Source of the DNA: Gammaproteobacteria bacterium
GTDB taxonomy: Bacteria; Pseudomonadota; Gammaproteobacteria; UBA5335
NCBI GenBank assembly: GCA_011620145.1
Contig: WOZT01000206.1
Span: 1-8,841 of the forward strand
Reading direction: 5' to 3'
Length of the DNA stretch: 8,841 nucleotides
This document shows, one piece after another, positions 1-5,719 of this stretch; positions within the stretch are counted from its first letter, which is position 1; the number at the start of each line of letters is the position of its first letter. Position numbers and translations under genes: made by a program. The notes under the pieces were generated by a model, which saw only the letters and a list, made by a program, of their open reading frames with translations, did no database searches and was not told where the DNA came from.

Positions 1-34
1 CCGCAAAGTCACAAAGAAGACATTTTCGGTTCCA

Positions 35-52
35 TTGTCGAACAACCGACAA
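35..52 (-). terminator. Weak hairpin downstream of the outer-membrane channel gene
   Basis: A perfect 6-bp inverted repeat (TTGTCG / CGACAA) with a 6-nt loop lies 9 bp beyond the stop codon of the TolC-type gene. Its position fits a transcription end for the leftward arm. No T-run follows the stem on the minus strand and the stem is short, so it is at best a weak or factor-assisted terminator and may be chance. Confidence 0.2.
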
Positions 53-61
53 CATTCCCCA

Positions 62-1339
62 TCACTTCTTCACGGTGCTGATGTCGAGACTGGCAATGTA
101 GTCCTCCGGCTCAGACCCCAATAAAACCTGTGCTGCGGACCAGGAAATGACCGCCCCTGCCCGCGCCTGGGTCAACCGCGCCTCCGCCTCCAGCAAATCT
201 CGCTGCTGACGCAGGAAATCTTCCAGAGAGGCCAAACCGACCCGTTGCAGCTCGGCCTGGACGCGCACCACCTCGCGGCGCGCCTCTACTTCCCTTTCCA
301 GCGCATCGACGTCGGCACGGGCGGCTTGGTAGGCTGACTGTAAGGCAGTCCAGTCGCGCTGCGCTTGCCGCTCCGTGGCCTGCTTCTCCTGCGCGGCGGT
401 TCGGGCCTGAGCCTGGGCTGCGGCGACTCGCTTCCAGGCGGACGGATCAATGGGAACGGTCAGGCGTGCGGACATACTCCACGCATCCGGGCTGTAATCG
501 TTGCCGTCGAACTGGACATATTCGGCACCCGCCGCGAGCGCAGGCCAGAGGGAGCGGCGTAATTCGTGGGCCTGGGCTGTCGCGGCTTGAGCCTGCGCAT
601 TGGCGAGCGCGCTCGGCAGAAAGTCGGTCGAAGAATCACTTTTCCATGGCGGGATGCCGATGGTCATTTCCGAAGGCAGGAGCCGGCGGCCAGTCGCCTC
701 CTCCAGTGCCGCCTGTTCTGCCGCAATCTCCCCCCTCAACCGTACCTCATCGGACTGCAGGCGCGCCTGTTCCGCCTGCGCCAGACGCAACTGAGCTGTT
801 GAGAGCTGTTCCGCTTCCACTTGAATCTGAACACGCTCCAGGGTCTGGCGGACTCGCTCACGCTGTATGGCCAAGACTTCCTGCTGCTGATGTAGAGCCT
901 GCAAACGCACGTAGGCGGATGTTGCTCCGTGCAGCTTCAGCAAGGTAATCTGCCGTTCGGCAAAACGGGCGGCAGCCAGATTGGACTCACCGGCTCGCGA
1001 GGCTGCGGCGATGACACCGGCCCAATCAATTGGCACGGTATAGGAAACGCCATAGCTCAGCAGGTCGCGGGCAAAGGGGGGATTAGCAAATGCCGCTGGG
1101 GAGAGCACACCCACAAAACGTTGGTCTTCGTAACGCGCCGCCTCCGCCATGACACCCCCGGAACCCAGGTAGCGTCTGCGCGTTGCGGATACTTGCTCAC
1201 GCGCAGCATCTGCCCGTCCCGCTGCAGCGGCCACTGCGGGGTGGTTGCGCGTTTCCCGCAACACTTCCGCGAGCTCGCCGCTCCACCCCGGGCTGGCAAA
1301 AAAAATCGCCACCAACACACTTATTATTTGCCGACGCAT
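62..1339 (-). CDS. TolC-family outer-membrane efflux channel protein
   Basis: This 425-residue protein is probably the outer-membrane and periplasmic channel of a tripartite efflux pump. Residues 1 to about 20 form a Sec-type signal peptide (basic MRRQ, hydrophobic core, cleavage near Gly-Trp-Ser-Gly). No lipobox cysteine is seen, so it is not a lipoprotein of the OprM type. The mature part is rich in Ala, Gln, Glu and Arg and predicts long helices. It has the internal duplication typical of the family: a beta-strand motif TVPID at residues 101-105 recurs at 294-298, each followed by a long Ala-rich helix (about 106-215 and 300-400). The length suits the family (about 410-480). The start is the ATG after a GGAGAG element about 8 nt upstream. 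It is the last gene of the leftward sqr arm, 187 bp after trxC. The fusion protein and pump that would complete the complex lie on the other arm. No clear promoter of its own was found. Family assignment is firm; the pump partner is inferred. Confidence 0.92.
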   Translation of the reverse strand: MRRQIISVLVAIFFASPGWSGELAEVLRETRNHPAVAAAAGRADAAREQVSATRRRYLGSGGVMAEAARYEDQRFVGVLSPAAFANPPFARDLLSYGVSYTVPIDWAGVIAAASRAGESNLAAARFAERQITLLKLHGATSAYVRLQALHQQQEVLAIQRERVRQTLERVQIQVEAEQLSTAQLRLAQAEQARLQSDEVRLRGEIAAEQAALEEATGRRLLPSEMTIGIPPWKSDSSTDFLPSALANAQAQAATAQAHELRRSLWPALAAGAEYVQFDGNDYSPDAWSMSARLTVPIDPSAWKRVAAAQAQARTAAQEKQATERQAQRDWTALQSAYQAARADVDALEREVEARREVVRVQAELQRVGLASLEDFLRQQRDLLEAEARLTQARAGAVISWSAAQVLLGSEPEDYIASLDISTVKK

Positions 1340-1504
1340 CCGTTTTTCTCTCCAACCCTTGGCAACCGCAGTTCATGCTGTAGTCATTACCGAACATAAG
1401 ACACAATTTTTCTCCCTGAAATGACGATTCGCCGCTCACGATCTCCATAGAAAGCGTGACCTCGTCCGCTCCACGTAGCCGTCTATCCGGCGCAGCCCCC
1501 CCTA

Positions 1505-1528
1505 GATGCAATTCATGAGAACAGCATC
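1505..1528 (-). other. Imperfect hairpin overlapping the trxC stop codon
   Basis: Arms GATGC and GCATC, with an inner TTC/GAA pair and a U-U mismatch plus G-U wobble between them, can form a roughly 10-bp imperfect stem. It begins at the trxC stop codon. On the transcribed strand it is followed by TA and a run of seven G (complement of 1496-1502), not by a T-run. It could slow transcription or protect the mRNA end between trxC and the channel gene, but this is speculative. Confidence 0.2.
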
Positions 1529-1949
1529 AATCGCCGCCGGCGATCTGTTCAAGCTGCCGATGATTCAGCAATCCAGACTGCTGCCACACCAGCGTTCCGA
1601 CCCGAAACAAAGCGAAGTGAGGGATGCTGCGCACCTTGTATTGCGCCGCTAGCTGGGGGTGCTGTTCGGTATTGACCTTGAGCACAAGGGCCTTGCCGGC
1701 CAGAGATGCCGCCGCCTTGGCGACCTCAGGTCCTGCCATTTTGCATGGACCACACCACGGCGCCCAGAAATCTACCAGTACTGGCACCCTCGCCGCCTGG
1801 AGGATCTCGGCAAAAACCTTGGCGTCGGCATCCAAAGGTTCAGACAGAGGCGGCAGGGCCTGCTTGCAGGCGCCACACCGGCCGGCATCGGCCAGGTGGA
1901 CCGCCGGAATGCGGTTCCTGGCGCTGCAGTGTGGACAGACACGAATCAT
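1527..1949 (-). CDS. trxC: Thioredoxin 2 (zinc-ribbon thioredoxin)
   Basis: This is a 140-residue cytoplasmic thiol-disulfide reductase, close to the 139 residues of E. coli TrxC. An N-terminal zinc ribbon is visible as two CxxC pairs (Cys5/Cys8 and Cys25/Cys28). The thioredoxin fold follows, with active site WCGPC (Cys66 and Cys69) and the cis-proline loop (Ile109-Pro110). The ATG at 1949 is chosen because a GGAGGAG ribosome site sits 7 nt upstream and because it puts the first zinc cysteine at residue 5, as in TrxC. A start 9 codons further up would add an unsupported basic tail. The start codon overlaps the stop of the heme-protein gene as ATGA, implying translational coupling. In this operon a role in reducing persulfides or polysulfides produced by SQR, or in resetting oxidised regulator cysteines, is plausible but inferred. 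Downstream, two small hairpins separate it from the channel gene. Confidence 0.94.
   Translation of the reverse strand: MIRVCPHCSARNRIPAVHLADAGRCGACKQALPPLSEPLDADAKVFAEILQAARVPVLVDFWAPWCGPCKMAGPEVAKAAASLAGKALVLKVNTEQHPQLAAQYKVRSIPHFALFRVGTLVWQQSGLLNHRQLEQIAGGD
1530..1544 (-). other. Small perfect hairpin in the last codons of trxC
   Basis: ATCGCC and GGCGAT pair perfectly around a 3-nt loop within the final codons of trxC, immediately before the second imperfect hairpin. A GC-rich tetra-alanine/glycine coding context can produce such a stem by chance. With its neighbour it may act as a processing or attenuation signal before the channel gene, but no T-run supports intrinsic termination. Confidence 0.15.
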
Positions 1950-2506
1950 GGATGCTCTCCTCCGGAAGCGGGCCACTCGATGACAAAGGCGCCGCGCAGA
2001 TCACCCACGGCAAAACCGGTGGCTTGGTCGTTGGGATAGTGACGGGCGATGGCCGCCTTGACCTCGGGCGCGAGTACCGCTCCATGACAACTCAGACAGG
2101 CGGGCTGGGTGAGAATGGCCTTGAGGTAGCGCGCGCTGCCATCGGCGGCAACCTCGAAATGCTCGGGTGAGCTCTTTACACCCGCTTTCAGATCGCGCTC
2201 GAATGTTTTAAGCACGGCACACTCGCCGGCATCGGGCGCGTTGTCCGGATTGCGCACCCGCAGCGCCGTGCGCGCCACCTTCGTGCCGGTTTCCGCAGAC
2301 AACCGGGCGGCGACCTCCGGTGCTTCGTGCCGGCAGACCCCGATCGCCGCTACCGGGCCATCCGCAACCATGGCACTCATCAACCGCTCACCCAGCACCT
2401 TTTGAAAACGTGCGGCGATCTCAGCGGATTGAGCGCGCCGTGGATCTTCCGCTCCCTCTGCCATCAGGGCAGCAAATCCGAGGACAAGGAGGAACAGGCG
2501 TTTCAT
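1946..2506 (-). CDS. DUF3365 / Tll0287-like c-type heme protein
   Basis: This 186-residue exported protein is probably a periplasmic or membrane-attached single-heme cytochrome-like sensor or redox protein. Residues 1-19 form a signal peptide (MKRLF, hydrophobic core, cleavage near AEGA). One c-type heme motif, CLSCH, is at residues 137-141. The family signature is also seen: a segment ending GVCRH with Cys58, and a C-terminal GDLRGAF stretch at 168-174. In the cyanobacterial relative Tll0287 a cysteine in the N-terminal helix is, as I recall, an axial heme ligand in a PAS-like fold; Cys58 is the natural candidate here, by inference. Cys96 is an extra cysteine. The start overlaps the sqr stop as ATGA, and its own stop overlaps the trxC start the same way. 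The nearest upstream purine-rich element is poorly spaced, so translation probably depends on coupling to sqr. Cysteine-ligated heme beside SQR suggests sulfide or redox sensing or electron transfer, but no function is established. Confidence 0.88.
   Translation of the reverse strand: MKRLFLLVLGFAALMAEGAEDPRRAQSAEIAARFQKVLGERLMSAMVADGPVAAIGVCRHEAPEVAARLSAETGTKVARTALRVRNPDNAPDAGECAVLKTFERDLKAGVKSSPEHFEVAADGSARYLKAILTQPACLSCHGAVLAPEVKAAIARHYPNDQATGFAVGDLRGAFVIEWPASGGEHP
1957..1963 (-). promoter_or_regulatory. Ribosome binding site of trxC
   Basis: GGAGGAG on the minus strand, 7 nt before the ATG at 1949. It is a near-perfect Shine-Dalgarno site lying inside the 3' end of the upstream gene, and it fixes the trxC start over the longer in-frame alternative at 1976. 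Confidence 0.8.
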
Positions 2507-3783
2507 TCCTGCCGACCCTTCAACCGCACGATTCCCAGGACCTTGAGGACATACTTTTCATAAATCGGCTCGGGATTGCCGGTCTTCATCTTGCGGATGA
2601 AATATTTCTCGAACGCGATCTTGGCCCAGTGCACCCATTTGCCCTGCTTCGCCCAGGTGACGTTGCGGGGTGGAATCTGGGGCAGTGCAACGAAGGCCAG
2701 GCCATCGTCTCCCAGATCAGCCAGGCAGATGGCATTCCAGGTGGCCTTGTGCGTCGGCGCACGGCCCGCTATTGCCGCCTCGATGTTGTGGACGAGAGCG
2801 GTGACCATGGATTCGATCATATAGCCGGTCTTGGGCGCGCCGGTTGGTATCGGAGTTGCCTCCACCGGAGGAATGGCCACGCACACACCAGCCGAATAGA
2901 TGTTGGGGTAAGTCGGATTGCGCTGATATTCGTCAATCAGCACGAAACCGCGCGGATTGCACAGCTCCTTGACCGCCGCCACGGCCTCCACGCCCCGGAA
3001 GGCGGGGATGAACATGGTGTAGCGCGACGGAATCTCGTGCTCCTTGATCACCGCACCCGTGGCATCGTGCTCGGCCACCCTGACCGTGCCCACACTGGCT
3101 TCCAGCAGCTTGGCGTTGACGATCCACTTGATGTGACGCTGACGCAGCTCGGATTCCAGTAGACCCTTGGAATCACCGACGCCCCCCAGCCCCATGTGAC
3201 CGATGTAGGGTTCGCTGGTGACGAAGGTCATCGGCACCCGATCGCGCAGCCGACGTCGGCGCAGGTCGGCGTCCACGATCATGGCGAACTCGTAGGCCGG
3301 GCCAAAGCAGCTGGCCCCCTGCGCCGCACCGATCACGATGGGACCGGGGTCCTTAAGGAATGCCTTATAGGCGCGCCCCGCCTCCTCCGCATGAGGCGTG
3401 GTACATACGCTATGGGTATGGCCTGTCGGACCCAGACCGGGAATTTCATCAAAGGCGAGCTTGGGGCCGGTGGTGATCACGAGATAGTCGTAATCGAGCG
3501 TCTGGCCGTCGGCGAGGGTTATCCGGTTGGCCTGCGGTTCGAGGCTCGTCACCGCCTGGGCGATGAAGTGGATGCCTTTCTTTTCGACTACCGGACGGAT
3601 CGGCACAAGAATCTGCTCCGGCTTGCGCCAGCCCACTGCGACCCATGGGTTGCTCGGCGTGAACTGGAAATGCTCGGAGGCGTTGATCAACGTAATCTGA
3701 TGCCCCGCACCCAACGTATTGCTGAGCTCATAGGCGGCAGGCATGCCGCCCAGTCCAGCCCCCATCACCACGACGTGTGCCAT
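2503..3783 (-). CDS. sqr: Sulfide:quinone oxidoreductase (SQR)
   Basis: This 426-residue flavoprotein oxidises sulfide to polysulfide or sulfane sulfur and passes the electrons to membrane quinone. The N-terminal FAD-binding Rossmann motif is GAGLGG (residues 8-13), and a second nucleotide-fold motif lies near ITTGPKLAF (103-111). Three cysteines, Cys127, Cys159 (in GASCFGPAYEFA) and Cys353, match in context and spacing the catalytic cysteines I recall from Acidithiobacillus ferrooxidans SQR (128, 160 and 356). Cys275 and Cys301 are additional. The amphipathic C-terminal part (about 380-415) fits membrane attachment from the cytoplasmic face. There is no signal peptide, which argues against a periplasmic flavocytochrome c sulfide dehydrogenase. 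The ATG at 3783 is chosen for its GGAGGAG site 6 nt upstream and because the FAD motif then sits at the usual position. It is the first gene of the leftward arm, with a strong promoter facing a SqrR/BigR-type repressor, so induction by sulfide is expected. The stop overlaps the next start as ATGA. Confidence 0.95.
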   Translation of the reverse strand: MAHVVVMGAGLGGMPAAYELSNTLGAGHQITLINASEHFQFTPSNPWVAVGWRKPEQILVPIRPVVEKKGIHFIAQAVTSLEPQANRITLADGQTLDYDYLVITTGPKLAFDEIPGLGPTGHTHSVCTTPHAEEAGRAYKAFLKDPGPIVIGAAQGASCFGPAYEFAMIVDADLRRRRLRDRVPMTFVTSEPYIGHMGLGGVGDSKGLLESELRQRHIKWIVNAKLLEASVGTVRVAEHDATGAVIKEHEIPSRYTMFIPAFRGVEAVAAVKELCNPRGFVLIDEYQRNPTYPNIYSAGVCVAIPPVEATPIPTGAPKTGYMIESMVTALVHNIEAAIAGRAPTHKATWNAICLADLGDDGLAFVALPQIPPRNVTWAKQGKWVHWAKIAFEKYFIRKMKTGNPEPIYEKYVLKVLGIVRLKGRQE

Positions 3784-3789
3784 TCGAGT

Positions 3790-3796
3790 CTCCTCC
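3790..3796 (-). promoter_or_regulatory. Ribosome binding site of sqr
   Basis: GGAGGAG on the minus strand, 6 nt from the ATG at 3783. It is a near-consensus Shine-Dalgarno site that rules out the in-frame ATG at 3822, whose 13 extra codons would otherwise cover it. Confidence 0.85.
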
Positions 3797-3816
3797 CACC
3801 GCTGGCGCGGTCTTGT

Positions 3817-3845
3817 TTGCATCCAAGAACGAAGTTCATTATATT
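3817..3845 (+). promoter_or_regulatory. Possible promoter of the repressor gene
   Basis: On the plus strand a TTGCAT element (3817-3822) lies 17 nt before TATATT (3840-3845, five of six matches to the -10 consensus). Transcription would start near 3852, leaving a leader of about 24 nt that contains the candidate operator. The -35 match is poor. Its -10 overlaps the -10 of the opposing sqr promoter, so the two would compete for polymerase. Confidence 0.35.
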
Positions 3846-3865
3846 ACGATAACCTTATTTAGCAA
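3838..3865 (-). promoter_or_regulatory. Sigma70-like promoter of the sqr arm
   Basis: Read on the minus strand, a TTGCTA -35 element (3865-3860) is separated by 16 nt from a perfect TATAAT -10 element (3843-3838). The predicted start of transcription is near 3831, giving a leader of about 47 nt before sqr. The region is markedly more AT-rich than its surroundings. The -35 hexamer lies inside an inverted repeat, so a bound repressor would exclude RNA polymerase. Confidence 0.6.
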
Positions 3866-3873
3866 TACCTAAA
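3858..3873. promoter_or_regulatory. Candidate operator (inverted repeat TTTAG-N6-CTAAA)
   Basis: A perfect 5-bp inverted repeat with a 6-nt spacer ends 2 bp before the repressor's ATG and covers the -35 element of the sqr promoter. ArsR-family dimers bind such short AT-rich dyads. A second, overlapping dyad (ATAC-N5-GTAT, 3865-3877) and a small one (ATAA-CC-TTAT, 3849-3858) lie alongside, so the exact operator is uncertain. From this position one bound dimer could block sqr initiation and also stop or occlude the repressor's own transcript. Confidence 0.5.
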
Positions 3874-3875
3874 GT

Positions 3876-4217
3876 ATGAGCGCTGATACGCCTTTTATCA
3901 CTATCACCTCGCTGCCCACGGCCGAGGATATGGATCGCCATGCCCAATCTGCGACCGAGCTTCTCAAGGCTCTGGCCAATCCCCATCGGTTGCAGATCCT
4001 CTGCGTGCTCGGGGAAGGCGAGTTGTCAGTCGGCGCGCTCAATGCACGCATTCCCCTGTCGCAGTCGGCCCTATCCCAGCATCTGGCCGTGTTGCGCAAG
4101 GACGGCCTGGTCACCACCCGGCGTGAGTCGCAGACCATCTTCTATCGGGTCACAACCGGGCCGGCGCTCGACCTGATCCGGGTACTGCACGGCCATTTTT
4201 GCAGCATGACGCCATGA
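3876..4217 (+). CDS. sqrR: SqrR/BigR-type ArsR-family sulfide/persulfide-sensing repressor
   Basis: This 113-residue winged-helix protein is a DNA-binding dimer of the ArsR family. The recognition helix is in the segment LSQSALSQHLAVLRKDGLV (residues 61-79), followed by a beta-wing with TTRRESQTIFYRV (80-92). It lacks the ELCVCDL metal-site motif of ArsR/SmtB metal sensors. Instead it has two cysteines, Cys43 (in ILCVL) and Cys109 (in HFCSM). Their 66-residue separation is the same as in SqrR (41/107) and BigR (42/108), where a polysulfide bridge between them releases DNA. The ATG at 3876 gives cysteine positions matching those proteins. It has no Shine-Dalgarno site, so it may be read from a very short or weak leader. 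An internal ATG at 3930 has GAGGA too close and would shorten the N-terminal helix. Divergence from sqr and the operator next to its start support repression of both arms. The gene symbol follows function by family and is not certain. Confidence 0.9.
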   Translation: MSADTPFITITSLPTAEDMDRHAQSATELLKALANPHRLQILCVLGEGELSVGALNARIPLSQSALSQHLAVLRKDGLVTTRRESQTIFYRVTTGPALDLIRVLHGHFCSMTP

Positions 4218-4345
4218 TGCAACGCAAGCCGATAGACAGTCAGGAAGCCAAAGGTGACCCCATGCGATCTGCGCCGGGAAGAGCCAGCACCACCGCATCC
4301 ATACCCCCGGCTTCATTGATGCCCTTTCTAAGGAGATTGCCATGA
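4214..4345 (+). CDS. Doubtful 43-residue ORF bridging the repressor and DUF2892 genes
   Basis: An ORF starting ATGATG overlaps the repressor stop as ATGA, runs without interruption through the whole gap, and ends in a TGA that overlaps the DUF2892 start in the same ATGA manner. The product (MMQRKPIDSQ...FLRRLP) is basic, with many Pro, Ser and Ala, and shows no membrane segment, cysteine or domain I recognise. It has no Shine-Dalgarno site, so translation would need re-initiation after the repressor. It contains the AAGGAG site of the next gene. It may be a real small coupled protein, a translation relay, or chance open frame. Confidence 0.2.
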   Translation: MMQRKPIDSQEAKGDPMRSAPGRASTTASIPPASLMPFLRRLP

Positions 4346-4602
4346 CGACCCATCCCGCAATCCTGTCCCGGAGCACCTCACCCACCATCGACCAATGGGT
4401 ATTCCGTATCGCCGGCACGATGGTGCTGGTCTCCCTGGTCCTGTCACAGTTGCATAGCGTCTATTGGATGGGGCTCACCGCCTTCGTCGGCGCCAATCTG
4501 CTGCAATCTTCCTACACTGGCTTCTGTCCGCTAGCCGTGCTCCTGCGCCGGCTGGGCGTCAAGCCGGGCGCCGCATTCTATCCGCCGGGACAATCCGGCT
4601 AA
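4342..4602 (+). CDS. DUF2892 (YgaP-type) small inner-membrane protein
   Basis: This 86-residue protein has two hydrophobic segments (about residues 20-36 and 42-57) followed by the family hallmark TGFCPL (59-64, with Cys62) and a short polar tail. DUF2892 is the transmembrane part of E. coli YgaP, where it follows a rhodanese domain. Here it stands alone with no rhodanese attached, which is common in sulfur loci. Its biochemical role is not settled; handling of sulfane sulfur or membrane anchoring of a sulfurtransferase partner are guesses. An AAGGAG site at 4330-4335 is 6 nt before the ATG, an ideal arrangement. The fusion-protein gene begins 34 bp downstream, so it should be co-transcribed with the repressor and pump. 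The other sulfur genes of this family's usual neighbourhood, such as a persulfide dioxygenase, are not in this window. Confidence 0.87.
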   Translation: MTTHPAILSRSTSPTIDQWVFRIAGTMVLVSLVLSQLHSVYWMGLTAFVGANLLQSSYTGFCPLAVLLRRLGVKPGAAFYPPGQSG

Positions 4603-4636
4603 ACAGGATTTCCTGCCATTCATCCGCGAGGCCGCC

Positions 4637-5719
4637 ATGCCTTCTCTGTACTCACTTTTGTTGCGCGCCGGGTTCATTCTGATGCCCACTTTCCTCATCA
4701 TGACTGCCGCCGTCGCAGCAGAGCAGACAGCTCCGGCATCGACGCTTGCAACCGTCGTCGCGCAGCAAGCCCCAGTGGCCCGGGAAACCGCCTTCGACGC
4801 CGCGGTGGAAGCCATCGATCAATCCACCGTCGCGGCGCAGACCAGCGGCCGGGTGATGGAACTGTTTTTTGACGTCGGCGACTATGTCGAGAAGGGGGCG
4901 GTCATCCTCCGACTCACTGCCGTCGAGCAGCGCGCCCGCACCGAAGCCGCCGAAGCGGCGCTGGCTGAGGCCAGGGCCCGCTTGGCCGAGATCGAGCTGA
5001 CCTACAGCCGGATCAAGGAGGTCTACGACAAAAAACTCATCGCCAAGGCGGATTACGACAAAGCCGCTGCGGATCTCAGCGCGGCACGCGCCCGGGTCGA
5101 GGCTGCGCAGGCGGCACGCACCCAAGCCCAGGAAGACCAAGGCTATACCCTCGTCCGCGCACCTTATCCCGGGATCGTCGTGGCGCGCCTGGTGCAGGTC
5201 GGTGAGACTGTATCCCCTGGCAAGCCGCTGATGACCGGGGTATCGCTCGAACGGCTGCGCGCCGTGGTGGAAATCCCACAGCAGCACGTCGGCCCGTTGC
5301 GCAAGCACCGCAAGGCGCGCGTGATCCTGCCCGACGGCCGCTCGCTGGAGGCCGCCGCAATCCGCTTTCCGCCCACTGCCGATCCGGTGACCCACACCTT
5401 CAGCGTGCGTGTCGATCTGCCACCGGGTGAACACGGTGTATTTCCCGGCATGTTGGTGAAGGTGGCTTTCGTCAGCGGGGAAGAGGAACGACTGCTGATT
5501 CCCGGCACCGCGCTACTGCGGCGCGGCGAGCTGACCGGCGCCTATGTGATTGATGATAAAGGGTATATCGCGCTCCGTTACCTGCGGGTCGGGACCCCGA
5601 CCGCTGATGGCCGGGTGCCGGTGCTCGCCGGCCTTGACGCCGGTGAGCACATCGCCACCGATCCAGTCGCTGCCGCCATCGCTTCCAAGCGATCGCAGCA
5701 GCGCGAGGATGCCGAATGA
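4637..5719 (+). CDS. RND efflux membrane-fusion (periplasmic adaptor) protein, HlyD/AcrA family
   Basis: This 360-residue adaptor would link an inner-membrane RND pump to an outer-membrane channel. Residues 1-28 form a signal peptide ending in AVAA; no lipobox cysteine is present, unlike AcrA. The order of parts is canonical: first half of the lipoyl (barrel-sandwich) domain about 62-95 (GRVMELFFDVGDYV), coiled-coil hairpin about 96-165 rich in Ala, Glu and Arg, second lipoyl half about 168-205 (APYPGIVVARLVQVGETV), beta-barrel about 206-285 with FPGMLVKVAF, and a membrane-proximal end to 350. It has no His- or Met-rich stretch or extra domain that would mark a metal (CusB-like) adaptor, and no cysteine. 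A GAGG site lies 5 nt before the ATG. Its stop overlaps the pump start as ATGA. It lies behind a sulfur-responsive repressor and DUF2892, suggesting that it is induced by reactive sulfur species. Confidence 0.93.
   Translation: MPSLYSLLLRAGFILMPTFLIMTAAVAAEQTAPASTLATVVAQQAPVARETAFDAAVEAIDQSTVAAQTSGRVMELFFDVGDYVEKGAVILRLTAVEQRARTEAAEAALAEARARLAEIELTYSRIKEVYDKKLIAKADYDKAAADLSAARARVEAAQAARTQAQEDQGYTLVRAPYPGIVVARLVQVGETVSPGKPLMTGVSLERLRAVVEIPQQHVGPLRKHRKARVILPDGRSLEAAAIRFPPTADPVTHTFSVRVDLPPGEHGVFPGMLVKVAFVSGEEERLLIPGTALLRRGELTGAYVIDDKGYIALRYLRVGTPTADGRVPVLAGLDAGEHIATDPVAAAIASKRSQQREDAE

Noticed and set aside
2320..3162. 280-codon open frame on the plus strand
   Set aside because: It lies opposite sqr and the heme-protein gene, both of which have clear family motifs, and its translation shows no domain. 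GC-rich third positions create such antisense frames.
2503..3783. Flavocytochrome c sulfide dehydrogenase instead of SQR
   Set aside because: No export signal is present, and the three-cysteine pattern and C-terminal segment match A. ferrooxidans-type SQR.
3784..3822. Upstream ATG for sqr, 13 codons earlier
   Set aside because: The extension would cover a near-perfect ribosome site for the ATG at 3783 and push the FAD motif away from the N-terminus.
3876..4217. Arsenic- or zinc-sensing ArsR regulator
   Set aside because: The ELCVCDL-type motif and C-terminal metal ligands are absent. The cysteine pair and neighbouring sqr fit a sulfur sensor better.
4652..5434. 260-codon open frame on the minus strand
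   Set aside because: It is antisense to the membrane-fusion protein gene and has no recognisable domain or ribosome site.
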